Part shown: one piece after another, positions 37,249 to 46,090 of the stretch
How the letters are laid out: every line of letters starts with the position of its first letter
Position numbering within the stretch: position 1 is the stretch's first letter
NCBI GenBank assembly: GCA_002454195.1
Contig: DKIJ01000004.1
Span: 77,178-141,177 of the forward strand
Length of the DNA: 64,000 nucleotides
Direction: 5' to 3'
Origin: Flavobacterium sp. UBA6721
GTDB lineage: Bacteria; Bacteroidota; Bacteroidia; Flavobacteriales; Flavobacteriaceae
Notes under the pieces: model-generated
Seen by the model: the letters and a program-made list of their open reading frames with translations, nothing else
The model's database searches: none
Told to the model about the DNA's origin: nothing
Program-made: the position numbers and the translations under genes

Positions 37249-38756
37249 TATATTTTAATGCCTACTTTTACTAAATTGGTTTTAATACGCTGCTGCAACT
37301 CAATAGATTTTTCAAAATAGCCTTTTAGGTTTTCTGAAATAGTGGCTACTTTTTCTACGTAAGGTATGCCATCATCTTCTATTTCTTCAGTACCTACATA
37401 TCTGCCCGGTGTTAGTACAAAATTGTTTGCTTCTACTTCTGCAAGGTTTGCAGACTTGCAAAATCCTTGTACATCTTCATACTTGCCATCTATGTTTCGC
37501 CAATTGTGGTAAGCTTCAGAAATTTGAGCAATGTCTGTATCTGTTAGGATTTTATTTTTTCTACTGGTCATAGTGCCTAATTTACGGGCATCTATAAACA
37601 GTATTTCGCCTGAACGATTGCGGAATTTGTGATTGGTGCGGTTACGAGCCAAGAACCAAAGACAAGCTGGAATTTGAGTATTGTAAAATAATTGTGTAGG
37701 TAAGGCAACCATACAATCTACCAAGCCCTCAGTAATCAATTGTTTTCTTATTTCTCCCTCTGTGCCAGCATTGGTAGTCATTGAGCCATTGGCTAAAACA
37801 ATACCTGCTGTTCCTGTGGTACTTAGTTTATTAATAAATAATTGTAACCAACCATAATTGGCATTTCCTACTGGTGGCACTCCGTACTTCCACATATGAC
37901 TGTCTTGCAATTGCTCGCCACCCCAATCTGAAATATTAAAAGGCGGATTTGCAATGATATAATCTGCTTTTAGGTCTTTGTGTCTATCGTTGTGGAAAGT
38001 GTCACCTAATTCAATTTTGGCATCAATACCTCTAATGGCTAAATTCATTTTAGCCAATTTGTATGTTGTAGGATTGCTTTCTTGACCGTAAACGGCAATA
38101 TCTCCAATTCTACCTCCGTGAGCTTTTAAAAACTTTTCACTTTGCACAAACATACCACCACTACCACAACAGCCATCATAAATACGACCATTGTAAGGTT
38201 CGAGCATTTCTACTAATAATTTTACTATACTTTCAGGTGTGTAAAATTGACCGCCTCTTTTACCTTCAGCATCAGCAAACATTCCTAAAAAGTACTCATA
38301 CACTCTACCTAATAAATCTTTACTGCTATGTCCTTCTTGCTTGAAACCAACATTACCGATTAAATCCACTAATTCGCCTAAACGTTTTTTATCTAAAGAT
38401 GGTCTTGCATAGTCTTTTGGCAAAACTCCTTTAAGCGTAGGGTTATCTTTCTCGATGGCATCCATAGCATCATCAATATCTTTGCCTATACTCGGAAGTT
38501 TGGCTCTTTGATGTTGCAAGTAATTCCATCTCGCAGACGGTGGCACATAAAAAACATTTTCAGCCAAATACTCGTCTTTATCTTCTGCATCAGAAAGATT
38601 GTCTTCTTTGAGTTTATTGTACAAATCTTCAAAGCTGTCAGAAATGTATTTTAAGAAAATCAAGCCTAATACAATGTGCTTGTACTCTGCTGCATCCATA
38701 TTATTACGCAACTTATCTGCTGTAGCCCAAAGGGTTTTTTCGAGTTCTTGATCCAT
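37248..38756 (-). CDS. hsdM: Type I restriction modification methyltransferase
   Basis: 502 residues. N-terminal HsdM_N bundle (about 5-140; [18 protein letters not shown]), SAM-binding [10 protein letters not shown] (about 195), and catalytic NPPF at 270-273, the N6-adenine methyltransferase motif. C-terminal [25 protein letters not shown] matches the family end. With HsdS it methylates host DNA. Starts 2 nt after the XRE regulator. Confidence 0.95.
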   Translation of the reverse strand: MDQELEKTLWATADKLRNNMDAAEYKHIVLGLIFLKYISDSFEDLYNKLKEDNLSDAEDKDEYLAENVFYVPPSARWNYLQHQRAKLPSIGKDIDDAMDAIEKDNPTLKGVLPKDYARPSLDKKRLGELVDLIGNVGFKQEGHSSKDLLGRVYEYFLGMFADAEGKRGGQFYTPESIVKLLVEMLEPYNGRIYDGCCGSGGMFVQSEKFLKAHGGRIGDIAVYGQESNPTTYKLAKMNLAIRGIDAKIELGDTFHNDRHKDLKADYIIANPPFNISDWGGEQLQDSHMWKYGVPPVGNANYGWLQLFINKLSTTGTAGIVLANGSMTTNAGTEGEIRKQLITEGLVDCMVALPTQLFYNTQIPACLWFLARNRTNHKFRNRSGEILFIDARKLGTMTSRKNKILTDTDIAQISEAYHNWRNIDGKYEDVQGFCKSANLAEVEANNFVLTPGRYVGTEEIEDDGIPYVEKVATISENLKGYFEKSIELQQRIKTNLVKVGIKI

Positions 38757-38758
38757 AT

Positions 38759-39040
38759 TTATTTCTTATCAATTTCAGTTAATACTATATTTAACGCATC
38801 CGTTGCACAATCTTCATTATGTACCACAGTCAGCACTTTTTCGGCAAGCCAATAAGGTAATAGTACTTTTTCGTTTATCTGATAAAATTTTGCTAACGAT
38901 TTCAGTTTAGCACGGCTAACAGGTTTATCGTTATTTTCCATCTTACTCACATAGGCAGTATCTACGCCTAAGGCGGCTGCTACTTGCCTTTGAACCAATC
39001 CTTTGCTTTCTCTTAACTCTTTGAGTTTTTCTCCAAGCAT
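38759..39040 (-). CDS. XRE-family regulator of the restriction operon
   Basis: 93 residues. Cro/C1-type HTH at about 5-60 ([31 protein letters not shown]). Short C-terminal tail. It lies 2 nt before hsdM and leads the operon, the position of a controller that delays restriction until the host is methylated. Promoter and operator are expected in the 49-nt gap to the DUF3987 gene or inside that gene's 3' end. Confidence 0.85.
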   Translation of the reverse strand: MLGEKLKELRESKGLVQRQVAAALGVDTAYVSKMENNDKPVSRAKLKSLAKFYQINEKVLLPYWLAEKVLTVVHNEDCATDALNIVLTEIDKK

Positions 39041-39089
39041 ATTTCCCTTATTTGTTCTTGTCCTTAAATGGACAAATGTACAGACTTAT

Positions 39090-41330
39090 TTACAATTTTT
39101 GATAGTTATTCACAATCTTTCGATAAAATCCTGTCTTTGGCTTTTCTAAAAGCATTGGTACAGAGTTGTTTAGAAAATCATCAACTGACCTTTCGGATAA
39201 GCCTAATTTTATACCAATGGCAACTGCTTCTTTGCGTTGGAACTCTTGCGGTAGCTGGTCCAGTAATTGTTTTTTGTTGTTTGGCATTTTGTAAATGGTA
39301 GGCTCTTTTTGTTGTTCCAGATTGTTGAACATTAAAAGACTGTGTTGTAAATACACATCTGAAAGCATCAAAGATGCTTGAAAGTCATCATCAGTGCAGG
39401 TTACATCTTTTGAGCAATCGCCATTTTCAAACTTCCGTAAGGAAGTGAAAATCATACAAAAACGGTACAGAATTAAACCCAAACGAAAAACAACACTTGC
39501 TGCATCTTCGCCTGTGAAAATCACTACATTTTTGAGCTTGTCGAAAAAAACTTGATTGAGTTTGTTCCATTGCCCTTGTGTTAAAAATACTTCTGTTGGA
39601 TATTGGTTTAAGAAATCAACAATTAACAAAACTTGTTTTGATAATGCTTCGAAATGGTCGTTATAAACAATTCCGCCTGGTCTTGGTGATGGGTCTTGCC
39701 AAACTATTTCGTTTTTGAAAGCATAGAAAATAAACCGACTAAATAAACCATCTTCTGCCGAAGCGATTAGCTTTGGTACTTGGGCAGGTGTGCCTGACAA
39801 TGCCACCGCTAGTTGTGGGTGTTTTATTTCTAAAAGTTCTCGGTTGGTTTTTCTTGCTGCTGATATTTTTTCGTGATGAAAAGCTGCTCTCATTATGTGT
39901 GAATAATTGCCCCAATCTTGCTTGTTTGCTCCACTCATTGCATCTGCTTCTGTTTCGCAAATAATACCTCTGCCGTCATTGTCTTGAAGAATTTGCATCA
40001 TCATTGCTTGGCTACAATCGGCAGGAATGAATAATAATTTGAATACAGGCTCTTTTGGTTTTTCTGGAATTGGGTCGTCTTTTTTCCTTTTGCTCAATTG
40101 GGCTTTGTATTCTATCATTTCATTTTCGTGTTGGTCTTTGGCTTGCTTACTGCTTTCAACCATTCTTTCGTGGATTTTATCGCCTAATCTTTTGGCATTT
40201 TTTAAAACCCCTTTGCCACTTGCAGCTGGGGCAATTACAAAAGAAAATAAATGCGGATAAACTCTTTCTTGATGATATACGCCTTGAACATCAGGCAAGC
40301 AACCACTAATAATACACAAGGCACTTGTTAAAAAAACATCTCTTTTTCGTGGGTCGTTGTCAAAAGCTCTTGCACCTTCTCGGAACAAATCGGGCATTAA
40401 ATTAATTGCTTCTATTGGAATGGTTGGCGTTGTTTTTAAATAATCTTCGGTAGTATCGCTTACAATTTCTTTCTTTTGCGAACCTGCAAGGTTTGCAAAC
40501 TTGCCAAACTCTGAAGCATTATTTTGAAAGGCACTTTCAATTGACTTGCGTATTTCGGTTTGGTTTTCGTGGTGGAAATTTGATGTAATCAAATTTTCTG
40601 TCTCTGAATGTGGAATACCTCTGCGATTGCAATTACAAGCTAATTGATAAATGTAGTTGTTACGATTGCCATTGTTGTATGTCAGAATGTTGTTAGTGAA
40701 ACTAACACATTCGTCAAAAATGGTATTAACCGAATTTTGAGCTTGCTCAAAAAGAGGTTCGCTTAAAGGAGCTTGCTCCTGCAAAGCAATTTCAAAAGTG
40801 CTTGCACTTTCATTTAAAAAGGCGTTTGTGTCGTCAGACACAAAACATAGCCTTGTAATGTCTTTACATTTGGGATCAGCTTCAATATTTATCTCCTTTT
40901 CATAATAGGCTTGTACTTGTTTATATGCCGGTTCGTGTTGGGTTTCTAAAGTATTTATTTTGATGAATACTTTTAATCCATCACCACTTGGGCTCGTGAA
41001 ACAAGCATAAGTAAAAGGAATTTTGACCGTAAGGTCAAAAGCCTGTTGCAATTCTTCGGTTGTGAGTTTATCGAAATCGAGATGAACGAAACCGCTGTAA
41101 GCGGTGAGTAAATCTTTTTTTCTGCCGTCTTTAAAAGTAGCTGAAGGCGTGAACGCCAAAAGCTCTTTTTTTAAGTGGTCGGCTCTTTCGGGTTTGCCCA
41201 TACCTTTGGCCATACGAATAGCATTTATGCTATCGTAATATGTGCCAGTTTTAATTTTTGAAATGATTGAGGAAAGTGTAACGTCCTCAAAAGGAATATT
41301 GAAGTTTTTAAATATCGTTACTCTTTCCAT
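39090..41330 (-). CDS. VirE-N/DUF3987 mobile-element protein
   Basis: 746 residues. N-terminal VirE-N (BT4734-like) primase-associated domain (about 10-190; KGMGKPERADHLKKELLAFTPSATF, FVHLDFDKL, FTSPSGDGLKVFIKIN) and C-terminal DUF3987 (about 300-700; IAPAASGKG P-loop-like, ETEADAM, ALSGTPAQVPKLI). Common on Bacteroidota mobilizable islands, probably for element DNA replication. Overlaps the upstream HTH gene by 23 nt. The frame contains a copy of a short palindromic repeat at 40486-40505. Confidence 0.88.
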   Translation of the reverse strand: MERVTIFKNFNIPFEDVTLSSIISKIKTGTYYDSINAIRMAKGMGKPERADHLKKELLAFTPSATFKDGRKKDLLTAYSGFVHLDFDKLTTEELQQAFDLTVKIPFTYACFTSPSGDGLKVFIKINTLETQHEPAYKQVQAYYEKEINIEADPKCKDITRLCFVSDDTNAFLNESASTFEIALQEQAPLSEPLFEQAQNSVNTIFDECVSFTNNILTYNNGNRNNYIYQLACNCNRRGIPHSETENLITSNFHHENQTEIRKSIESAFQNNASEFGKFANLAGSQKKEIVSDTTEDYLKTTPTIPIEAINLMPDLFREGARAFDNDPRKRDVFLTSALCIISGCLPDVQGVYHQERVYPHLFSFVIAPAASGKGVLKNAKRLGDKIHERMVESSKQAKDQHENEMIEYKAQLSKRKKDDPIPEKPKEPVFKLLFIPADCSQAMMMQILQDNDGRGIICETEADAMSGANKQDWGNYSHIMRAAFHHEKISAARKTNRELLEIKHPQLAVALSGTPAQVPKLIASAEDGLFSRFIFYAFKNEIVWQDPSPRPGGIVYNDHFEALSKQVLLIVDFLNQYPTEVFLTQGQWNKLNQVFFDKLKNVVIFTGEDAASVVFRLGLILYRFCMIFTSLRKFENGDCSKDVTCTDDDFQASLMLSDVYLQHSLLMFNNLEQQKEPTIYKMPNNKKQLLDQLPQEFQRKEAVAIGIKLGLSERSVDDFLNNSVPMLLEKPKTGFYRKIVNNYQKL

Positions 41331-41631
41331 CAGTAGAAAATTTAAGGTTAGCTAAATGATTTGCAGGAATGGTGCTTCTGTCAAGAAGTGCCATAATATC
41401 AGAAAGGCGGTAGTAAATTTTGTTACCTACTTGGCAATAAGCAATTACATTTACTGTACGCCAATAAGCTGCGGTACGTTTGCTTATATTCATAATCTGG
41501 AGGAACTCCTGATTATCATACCAAACTTGGTCGGGTTCGTTTCTTTGCTTTTGTTTTAAAGTCAAAGAAATATCATCTAAGCGTTTTAGGATGTCTTGAA
41601 CCTCTTCTTCGGAAAATCTATAAAAGCCCAT
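41308..41631 (-). CDS. Helix-turn-helix DNA-binding protein
   Basis: 107 residues. HTH_17/MerR-like region about 40-95 (EFLQIMNISKRTAAYWRTVNVIAYCQVGNKIYYRLSDIMALLDR). Paired with the HTH gene at 41634 and with the DUF3987 gene, a standard trio on Bacteroidota islands. Probably an excisionase-like or regulatory factor. Confidence 0.82.
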   Translation of the reverse strand: MGFYRFSEEEVQDILKRLDDISLTLKQKQRNEPDQVWYDNQEFLQIMNISKRTAAYWRTVNVIAYCQVGNKIYYRLSDIMALLDRSTIPANHLANLKFSTDGKSNDI

Positions 41632-41633
41632 AA

Positions 41634-41936
41634 TTATTTACGTTTGTTTCTGATTAAATAATTAGCTGCTGCCGTTTCGATGTCCTCCGAAGTTTCCTGC
41701 TTGTTACGCATTAACCATTCGTCTATTTCCTGTCGGTTGAAATAGAGTTTCTTTCCCTGTGGGCAAAAGTGAGGGATTTGCTTTTGAGAAGTTAGTTTGT
41801 ACAAATGTGATGCACTGATGTCAAGATATTTACAAGCATCATTGAATGTGAGCACTTCTTTTTGAAGAAGGTTTTGCTCGTCAATTTTTTGTTCTAATTG
41901 ACTGAGCTTTTCGAGAATTTGATTTACTTCCATCAT
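41634..41936 (-). CDS. Helix-turn-helix (excisionase-type) protein
   Basis: 100 residues. A short coiled coil (about 5-25) precedes an HTH_17 domain (VLTFNDACKYLDISASHLYKLTSQKQIPHFCPQGKKLYFNRQEIDEWL). Family members regulate excision or transcription on mobile elements. Stops 2 nt before the next HTH gene starts. Confidence 0.85.
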   Translation of the reverse strand: MMEVNQILEKLSQLEQKIDEQNLLQKEVLTFNDACKYLDISASHLYKLTSQKQIPHFCPQGKKLYFNRQEIDEWLMRNKQETSEDIETAAANYLIRNKRK

Positions 41937-42049
41937 TTACTATTTTTATGATTACGGAAGCAAAACAAGGCACAAAATGAGTGCTGGGGTAGTTGCATAG
42001 GGTTGTGCAACCCTATGTTATTTCTTTTATTATCAAATAGTTATGTTGT

Positions 42050-42808
42050 TTATTTTTCTTTATCTTTTTTTGCTCTATGCCCTAAGTGATAGAATTTTTC
42101 TTGCCAAAAGTCTATTGCATTGAAGTCTGGAACATCAAAAGCATTCTTAATTGAATTTACACTAACATCTTCTTTTTGTTTAGATGAAAAGCTTTCTGCA
42201 ATGAAGTTAAAAATATCCGTTTTGTGTTTGGATTCAATAATACCTTCATCAAATAATGCTTTGAATAAATAGGCTATTTCTTTGACTGTTAGATTGGTTT
42301 TTAGCTTGTTTTTAGGCTCTTGTTGGGCTTGAATAGAGAAGTCAGCGAAAGAACCTAAATAGCCTTTTTTAAAGTCTTGTAATGCCTGTTCTGTGGCTTC
42401 TTGGAATAAGTGGAAGTGTTTCTCATACCATTTGAAAACGTGACCGAAATACTTACTTTCATACTCTGACATTTTAGAATAATGATTTGGCTCTACATTT
42501 GGAAACCAATAATCTCTATAATACTGCTCTTTCATAGTTTCAAAGCGAAGCTTTGGACTATGGGTTTTAAACTGGCTCAATGATACGGTAAGGTATTTAT
42601 TGATTTCATTATTGTTGAGGTGTTGGGTTCTTTTATAAATGGTTTGAACAAATTCACTCAATAATGGTCCTTCCATAAATCGGTTGAAATAATCAGGGTC
42701 AAATTTGTATTGCTCCCAAAGGTTGTCAAACTTGTGTTTGTACTCAACTGCTTCAATTGATATTCTCAATTCAAGTTCTTCTACTAAAAATATTTCTGGT
42801 GCTTCCAT
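42050..42808 (-). CDS. RteC-like hypothetical protein
   Basis: 252 residues, soluble, mostly helical. The C-terminal part (LTVKEIAYLFKALFDEGIIESKHKTDIFNFIAESFSSKQKEDVSVNSIKNAFDVPD) is arranged like the RteC end of Bacteroidota element regulators, and the N-terminal half (FNRFMEGPLLSEFVQTIYKRTQ) fits loosely. Starts 2 nt after the integrase stop, so integration and this gene are co-expressed. It may control excision. Confidence 0.55.
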   Translation of the reverse strand: MEAPEIFLVEELELRISIEAVEYKHKFDNLWEQYKFDPDYFNRFMEGPLLSEFVQTIYKRTQHLNNNEINKYLTVSLSQFKTHSPKLRFETMKEQYYRDYWFPNVEPNHYSKMSEYESKYFGHVFKWYEKHFHLFQEATEQALQDFKKGYLGSFADFSIQAQQEPKNKLKTNLTVKEIAYLFKALFDEGIIESKHKTDIFNFIAESFSSKQKEDVSVNSIKNAFDVPDFNAIDFWQEKFYHLGHRAKKDKEK

Positions 42809-42810
42809 AT

Positions 42811-43917
42811 TTATAATTTGATTTTGATTTTGGTGGCTGCTTCTACCTTTTTCTCGTTGATAACCTTTGCGTATATCTCGGTAGTAGATAGGTTTTTATG
42901 CCCTAATAGTTTTGAAACGGTGTATATGTCTGTGCCTAAAGTCAACTGAAGCGTAGCGTAAGTATGACGAGCACAGTGGAACGTGATGTGCTTATTGATG
43001 CCTGCATCAATTAACCAATCTTTTAAGTAGGTTTTATTCCAGTTGCCATATTTAAGCCCTGTAAACACCTTTTCTTTTGGTTCTTTTTGTTCTCCCAATA
43101 ATTCCCTTGCTTCTTCGGCAATGGGTAAGGTTTCAGCTCCGTTGGTTTTTTGCTGACGAAAACGGATAAAGTAGCCTAAATTATCAGAGTGCTGAATTTC
43201 TGACCATTTTAGTTTCTCAATATCTGACCATCTTAAACCAGTCAAACAAGAAAAAATGAACATACGCTTTAGCGTTTCATTTCGGCAATGGGTGTTGGCT
43301 AACTTTTGTAATTCTTCAAGGGTTAAAAATTCACGTTCTACATCATCCTGTGGAAATGGTTCTACTTGCTCCGCTGGATTGAATTTGATTAAGCCCTCTT
43401 TTAATGCTTGTTTGAGTGCAGCTCTCAATTTGTTGAAATAGCTGTATTTTGTATTGAGTGAAATACCGTCACCAGTTTTGGTTTTAGCTTCATAGTTCAG
43501 GTAATCTTTAAACCCTTCAACCCATTCTTTATCTAATCGCTCAAAGGTTACATCTTTAGGATTGTATTCTTTTATTAAAATTCGGACTGCATTCCAATTG
43601 CCATAATTACCCAAACTGGCTTTTTTCTTTTCGGTAAGTGCATCAAAAAACTCAAAGAAACTGCCTTTCAATTTCTCTTTATCTCGGAAACCGTAAATAC
43701 TGTTTTGAACTTCTAAATGTCTTTTGCTTCGGATACTCTCAGCCAATTCAAGGATTTTTTTGTTCTCGTCCTTTTGGGCTTTGGTTAAACTTCCTTTGTC
43801 GGGTTCTGGTGTGAGGTATAAACCTAAATGCTCATACTCTCGCTTACCTTGGTCGTAGTAATCAAGGTAGAGGGTAATCTTGTTACCCTTTTTGCGTTGT
43901 CTTAATGCTATTTTCAT
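42811..43917 (-). CDS. Tyrosine recombinase (integrase)
   Basis: 368 residues. N-terminal arm-binding domain (about 1-85), SAM-like core-binding domain (about 88-185), catalytic domain 195-368 with Arg229 (TGLRWSD), Lys257, His314/Arg317 (HCARH), His340 (LGHKN) and nucleophile Tyr349. It catalyses strand exchange at the 18-bp core in mnmE. Nearest to the right att site apart from the Zn-ribbon HTH gene. Confidence 0.93.
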   Translation of the reverse strand: MKIALRQRKKGNKITLYLDYYDQGKREYEHLGLYLTPEPDKGSLTKAQKDENKKILELAESIRSKRHLEVQNSIYGFRDKEKLKGSFFEFFDALTEKKKASLGNYGNWNAVRILIKEYNPKDVTFERLDKEWVEGFKDYLNYEAKTKTGDGISLNTKYSYFNKLRAALKQALKEGLIKFNPAEQVEPFPQDDVEREFLTLEELQKLANTHCRNETLKRMFIFSCLTGLRWSDIEKLKWSEIQHSDNLGYFIRFRQQKTNGAETLPIAEEARELLGEQKEPKEKVFTGLKYGNWNKTYLKDWLIDAGINKHITFHCARHTYATLQLTLGTDIYTVSKLLGHKNLSTTEIYAKVINEKKVEAATKIKIKL

Positions 43918-43923
43918 TATTCA

Positions 43924-44325
43924 TCAGTTAAAAAGATTATCAATTTCGGAACGTGGTATAATGGTTCTTCTGCCCAGCTTGCCTGCTTTTAATTCTTCTC
44001 TTTGAATCATTCGTTGAATCGTCCATCTGCTTGCACCTAATAAAATGGCAGTTTCTTGAACGCTTAAAAATTCCTTATCTCTAAGATTGATAAAATTACC
44101 TGTTTTAATTGGCAGGCTTTGCAGACTTTGCAGGTTTTCGGAATTTGCAGAAGTAACGGATTTGATTTGGTCGGATAGAGTAGTTTGAACCTTCTCTTCT
44201 CGCTTTCTTTGTTTATATGCTCTACTGGCACATTTATGACCACAAAAACGAGTTGTTGTGGTTTGGGCAACAAATGCCTGACCACAATGTTGGCAGAATT
44301 TCGGAATTTTAATTGTACTACTCAT
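43924..44325 (-). CDS. Zn-ribbon plus HTH excisionase-like protein
   Basis: 133 residues. N-terminal four-Cys zinc ribbon (FCQHCGQAF and FCGHKC, about 9-31), basic linker, C-terminal HTH_17 domain (about 85-133; LSVQETAILLGASRWTIQRMIQREELKAGKLGRRTIIP). Located between the integrase (6 nt downstream) and the att site, where a directionality factor is expected. One GGGCAACAAA repeat (44265-44274) and a palindromic repeat copy (44112-44134) lie within the gene. Confidence 0.8.
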   Translation of the reverse strand: MSSTIKIPKFCQHCGQAFVAQTTTTRFCGHKCASRAYKQRKREEKVQTTLSDQIKSVTSANSENLQSLQSLPIKTGNFINLRDKEFLSVQETAILLGASRWTIQRMIQREELKAGKLGRRTIIPRSEIDNLFN

Positions 44326-44406
44326 ATGTTGCTTATTAGTGCCTGTTGTTGCTGTGTGGTGCAGATTGGTGCATCATTTCTCCACTACATACTAATTTGT
44401 GCCTTT

Positions 44407-44537
44407 GGGCAACAAATTTGTTGTTTGAGCAACAACTGGGCAACAAAAATAAGCAATAAAGTGCAATTGGGCAACAAAAAAGAGAAGAATGTTTGTGTTT
44501 AAACCCAATAAAAACAAGTAGTTAGCAAATAAGAGAA
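44407..44537 (+). repeat. Candidate integrase arm sites, right end
   Basis: GGGCAACAAA at 44407-44416, GAGCAACAAC at 44427-44436, GGGCAACAAAAA at 44438-44449 and GGGCAACAAAAAA at 44469-44481, with GCAAATAAGAGAA at 44525-44537. Same words and orientation as at the left end. Confidence 0.6.
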
Positions 44538-44543
44538 GGATAA

Positions 44544-45944
44544 CTACTTCCCGATACAAAAATTAGCAAAAATATTCCCCAGCAATTCATCATTTGTAAC
44601 CTGACCTGTGATGAGCCCAAATTGGTACAAAGCTTCTTTGATATCTAATGCCATTAAGTCGCTTGAAAGGTTGCTTTCAAGTCCATATTTTACTTTCGAA
44701 ATTTCGTCTAAGGCTTTCAATAAAGAATCATAATGTCTGGTGTTAGTAACAATGGTTTCGTTGTTGCGTAATGCACCAGTATTTACAAAAGAGAGTAGTT
44801 GGTTTTTTAAATCTTCAACGCCAATTTTTTGTTTAGCACTTAAAAATATTAGTGTAAGGTTTAAAGTTTCAAGTGCTTTGCGAATGCTATTAATTTCATC
44901 CTCTGATAACAAGTCCAATTTATTGATAACTACGACTAAAGGTTTTAATGGAAATTGATTTTTAATTTTTTCGATCTCCACGATATATGTAGAACTTTGA
45001 ACTTTAAACTTCAAGCTTTCAAACAAATACAAAACGACTTGTGCTTGTTCAATTTTTTCGAAAGTTTTCTTGATTCCAATGCTTTCTACTACATCATTGG
45101 TATCGCGTATTCCAGCAGTATCAATAAAACGGAAACCGATTCCGCCAATCGTTAATTCATCCTCAATAGTATCACGAGTGGTTCCGGCAATATCCGAAAC
45201 AATGGCGCGTTCTTCGTTTAATAAAGCGTTCAAAAGGGTTGATTTCCCTACGTTGGGTTCACCAACAATAGCTACAGGAATCCCGTTTTTAATCACATTA
45301 CCCACAGCAAAAGAGTCGATAAGACGCTTAAGCACAAATTCAATTCGGTTCAATAATTCGTGAAACTGACTTCGGTCGGCAAATTCTACATCTTCTTCTG
45401 CAAAGTCTAATTCCAGTTCGATTAAAGAAGCAAAATTCAATAACTCTTCTCTTAGTTTTGCAATTTCATTTGAAAATCCACCACGCATTTGCTGCATTGC
45501 AATTTGGTGAGAAGCTTCGTTGTCTGACGAAATCAAATCGGCAACGGCTTCGGCTTGCGATAAGTCTAGTTTTCCGTTAAGGAAGGCGCGTAGGGTAAAT
45601 TCGCCCGCATCGGCCATACGACAGCCTTTTCGAAGTAATAATTGAATAATTTGTTGCTGGATATAAGTAGATCCGTGACAAGATATTTCAACGGTATTTT
45701 CACCAGTATACGAATTAGGACCTTTGAAAACAGAAACCAATACCTGATCTAAGGTTTTTGTACCATCCACAATATGCCCTAAATGCAGCGTGTGCGATTT
45801 TTGCAGGGTTAAATCTTTGTTTTTGATTGATTTAAAAACCGAATTAGCAATACCTATGGCATCTTTTCCTGAAACTCGAATAATGGCTATAGCTCCTGTT
45901 CCTGAAGCGGTAGCAAGTGCTACTATAGAATCGTTGTTAAGCAT
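44544..45944 (-). CDS. mnmE: tRNA modification GTPase MnmE
   Basis: 466 residues from ATG 45944 (MLNNDSIVALATASGTGAIAIIRVSG). An in-frame extension to 45965 is not supported. N-terminal folate-binding domain, central GTPase with G1 GEPNVGKST, DTAGIRDT and NKLD, and the C-terminal FCIGK whose Cys takes part in catalysis. With MnmG it makes 5-carboxymethylaminomethyl-uridine in tRNA. The island inserted at its 3' end preserves the protein sequence exactly and changes only the stop codon and downstream region. Confidence 0.95.
   Translation of the reverse strand: MLNNDSIVALATASGTGAIAIIRVSGKDAIGIANSVFKSIKNKDLTLQKSHTLHLGHIVDGTKTLDQVLVSVFKGPNSYTGENTVEISCHGSTYIQQQIIQLLLRKGCRMADAGEFTLRAFLNGKLDLSQAEAVADLISSDNEASHQIAMQQMRGGFSNEIAKLREELLNFASLIELELDFAEEDVEFADRSQFHELLNRIEFVLKRLIDSFAVGNVIKNGIPVAIVGEPNVGKSTLLNALLNEERAIVSDIAGTTRDTIEDELTIGGIGFRFIDTAGIRDTNDVVESIGIKKTFEKIEQAQVVLYLFESLKFKVQSSTYIVEIEKIKNQFPLKPLVVVINKLDLLSEDEINSIRKALETLNLTLIFLSAKQKIGVEDLKNQLLSFVNTGALRNNETIVTNTRHYDSLLKALDEISKVKYGLESNLSSDLMALDIKEALYQFGLITGQVTNDELLGNIFANFCIGK
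44545..44562 (-). other. Right attachment site (att core) within mnmE
   Basis: TACTTCCCGATACAAAAA, identical to 24532-24549. On the minus strand it encodes the last residues of MnmE (NFCIGK); the island supplies a TAG stop in place of the original TAA. Confidence 0.85.
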
Positions 45945-46090
45945 TTTTTTCTGTATTGGTTGCAAAGGTACTAAAACTACTCAAGTATCGCTTGGCCTAG
46001 AAATATAAAAGTAGTAATTGTTGGGAATTAAGGCGTTAAAATCGTAACTTTATTCTGTGGTTTTGATGTTTAATTTTATATCTGATTTAA

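Larger units (their letters stand above)
24532..44562. mobile_element. Integrative defence island inserted in the mnmE 3' end
   Basis: Delimited by the 18-bp direct repeat TACTTCCCGATACAAAAA at 24532-24549 and 44545-44562. The right copy encodes the MnmE C-terminus (FCIGK) on the minus strand. A tyrosine recombinase and an HTH/Zn-ribbon protein lie at the right end, with clustered GGGCAACAAA repeats inside both ends. Cargo is a type I restriction system with extra genes, an Abi_2 gene and several nucleases. No relaxase, coupling protein or conjugation genes are present, so transfer would need a helper. Confidence 0.85.

Noticed and set aside
24532-44562. Complete conjugative element or prophage
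   Set aside because: No relaxase, coupling protein, tra genes, capsid, portal or terminase genes are present. Only integration, regulation and cargo genes can be supported.
45945-45965. Seven-residue N-terminal extension of MnmE
   Set aside because: Relatives begin directly at the ML/MINND(S/T)IVALAT sequence, which matches ATG 45944.
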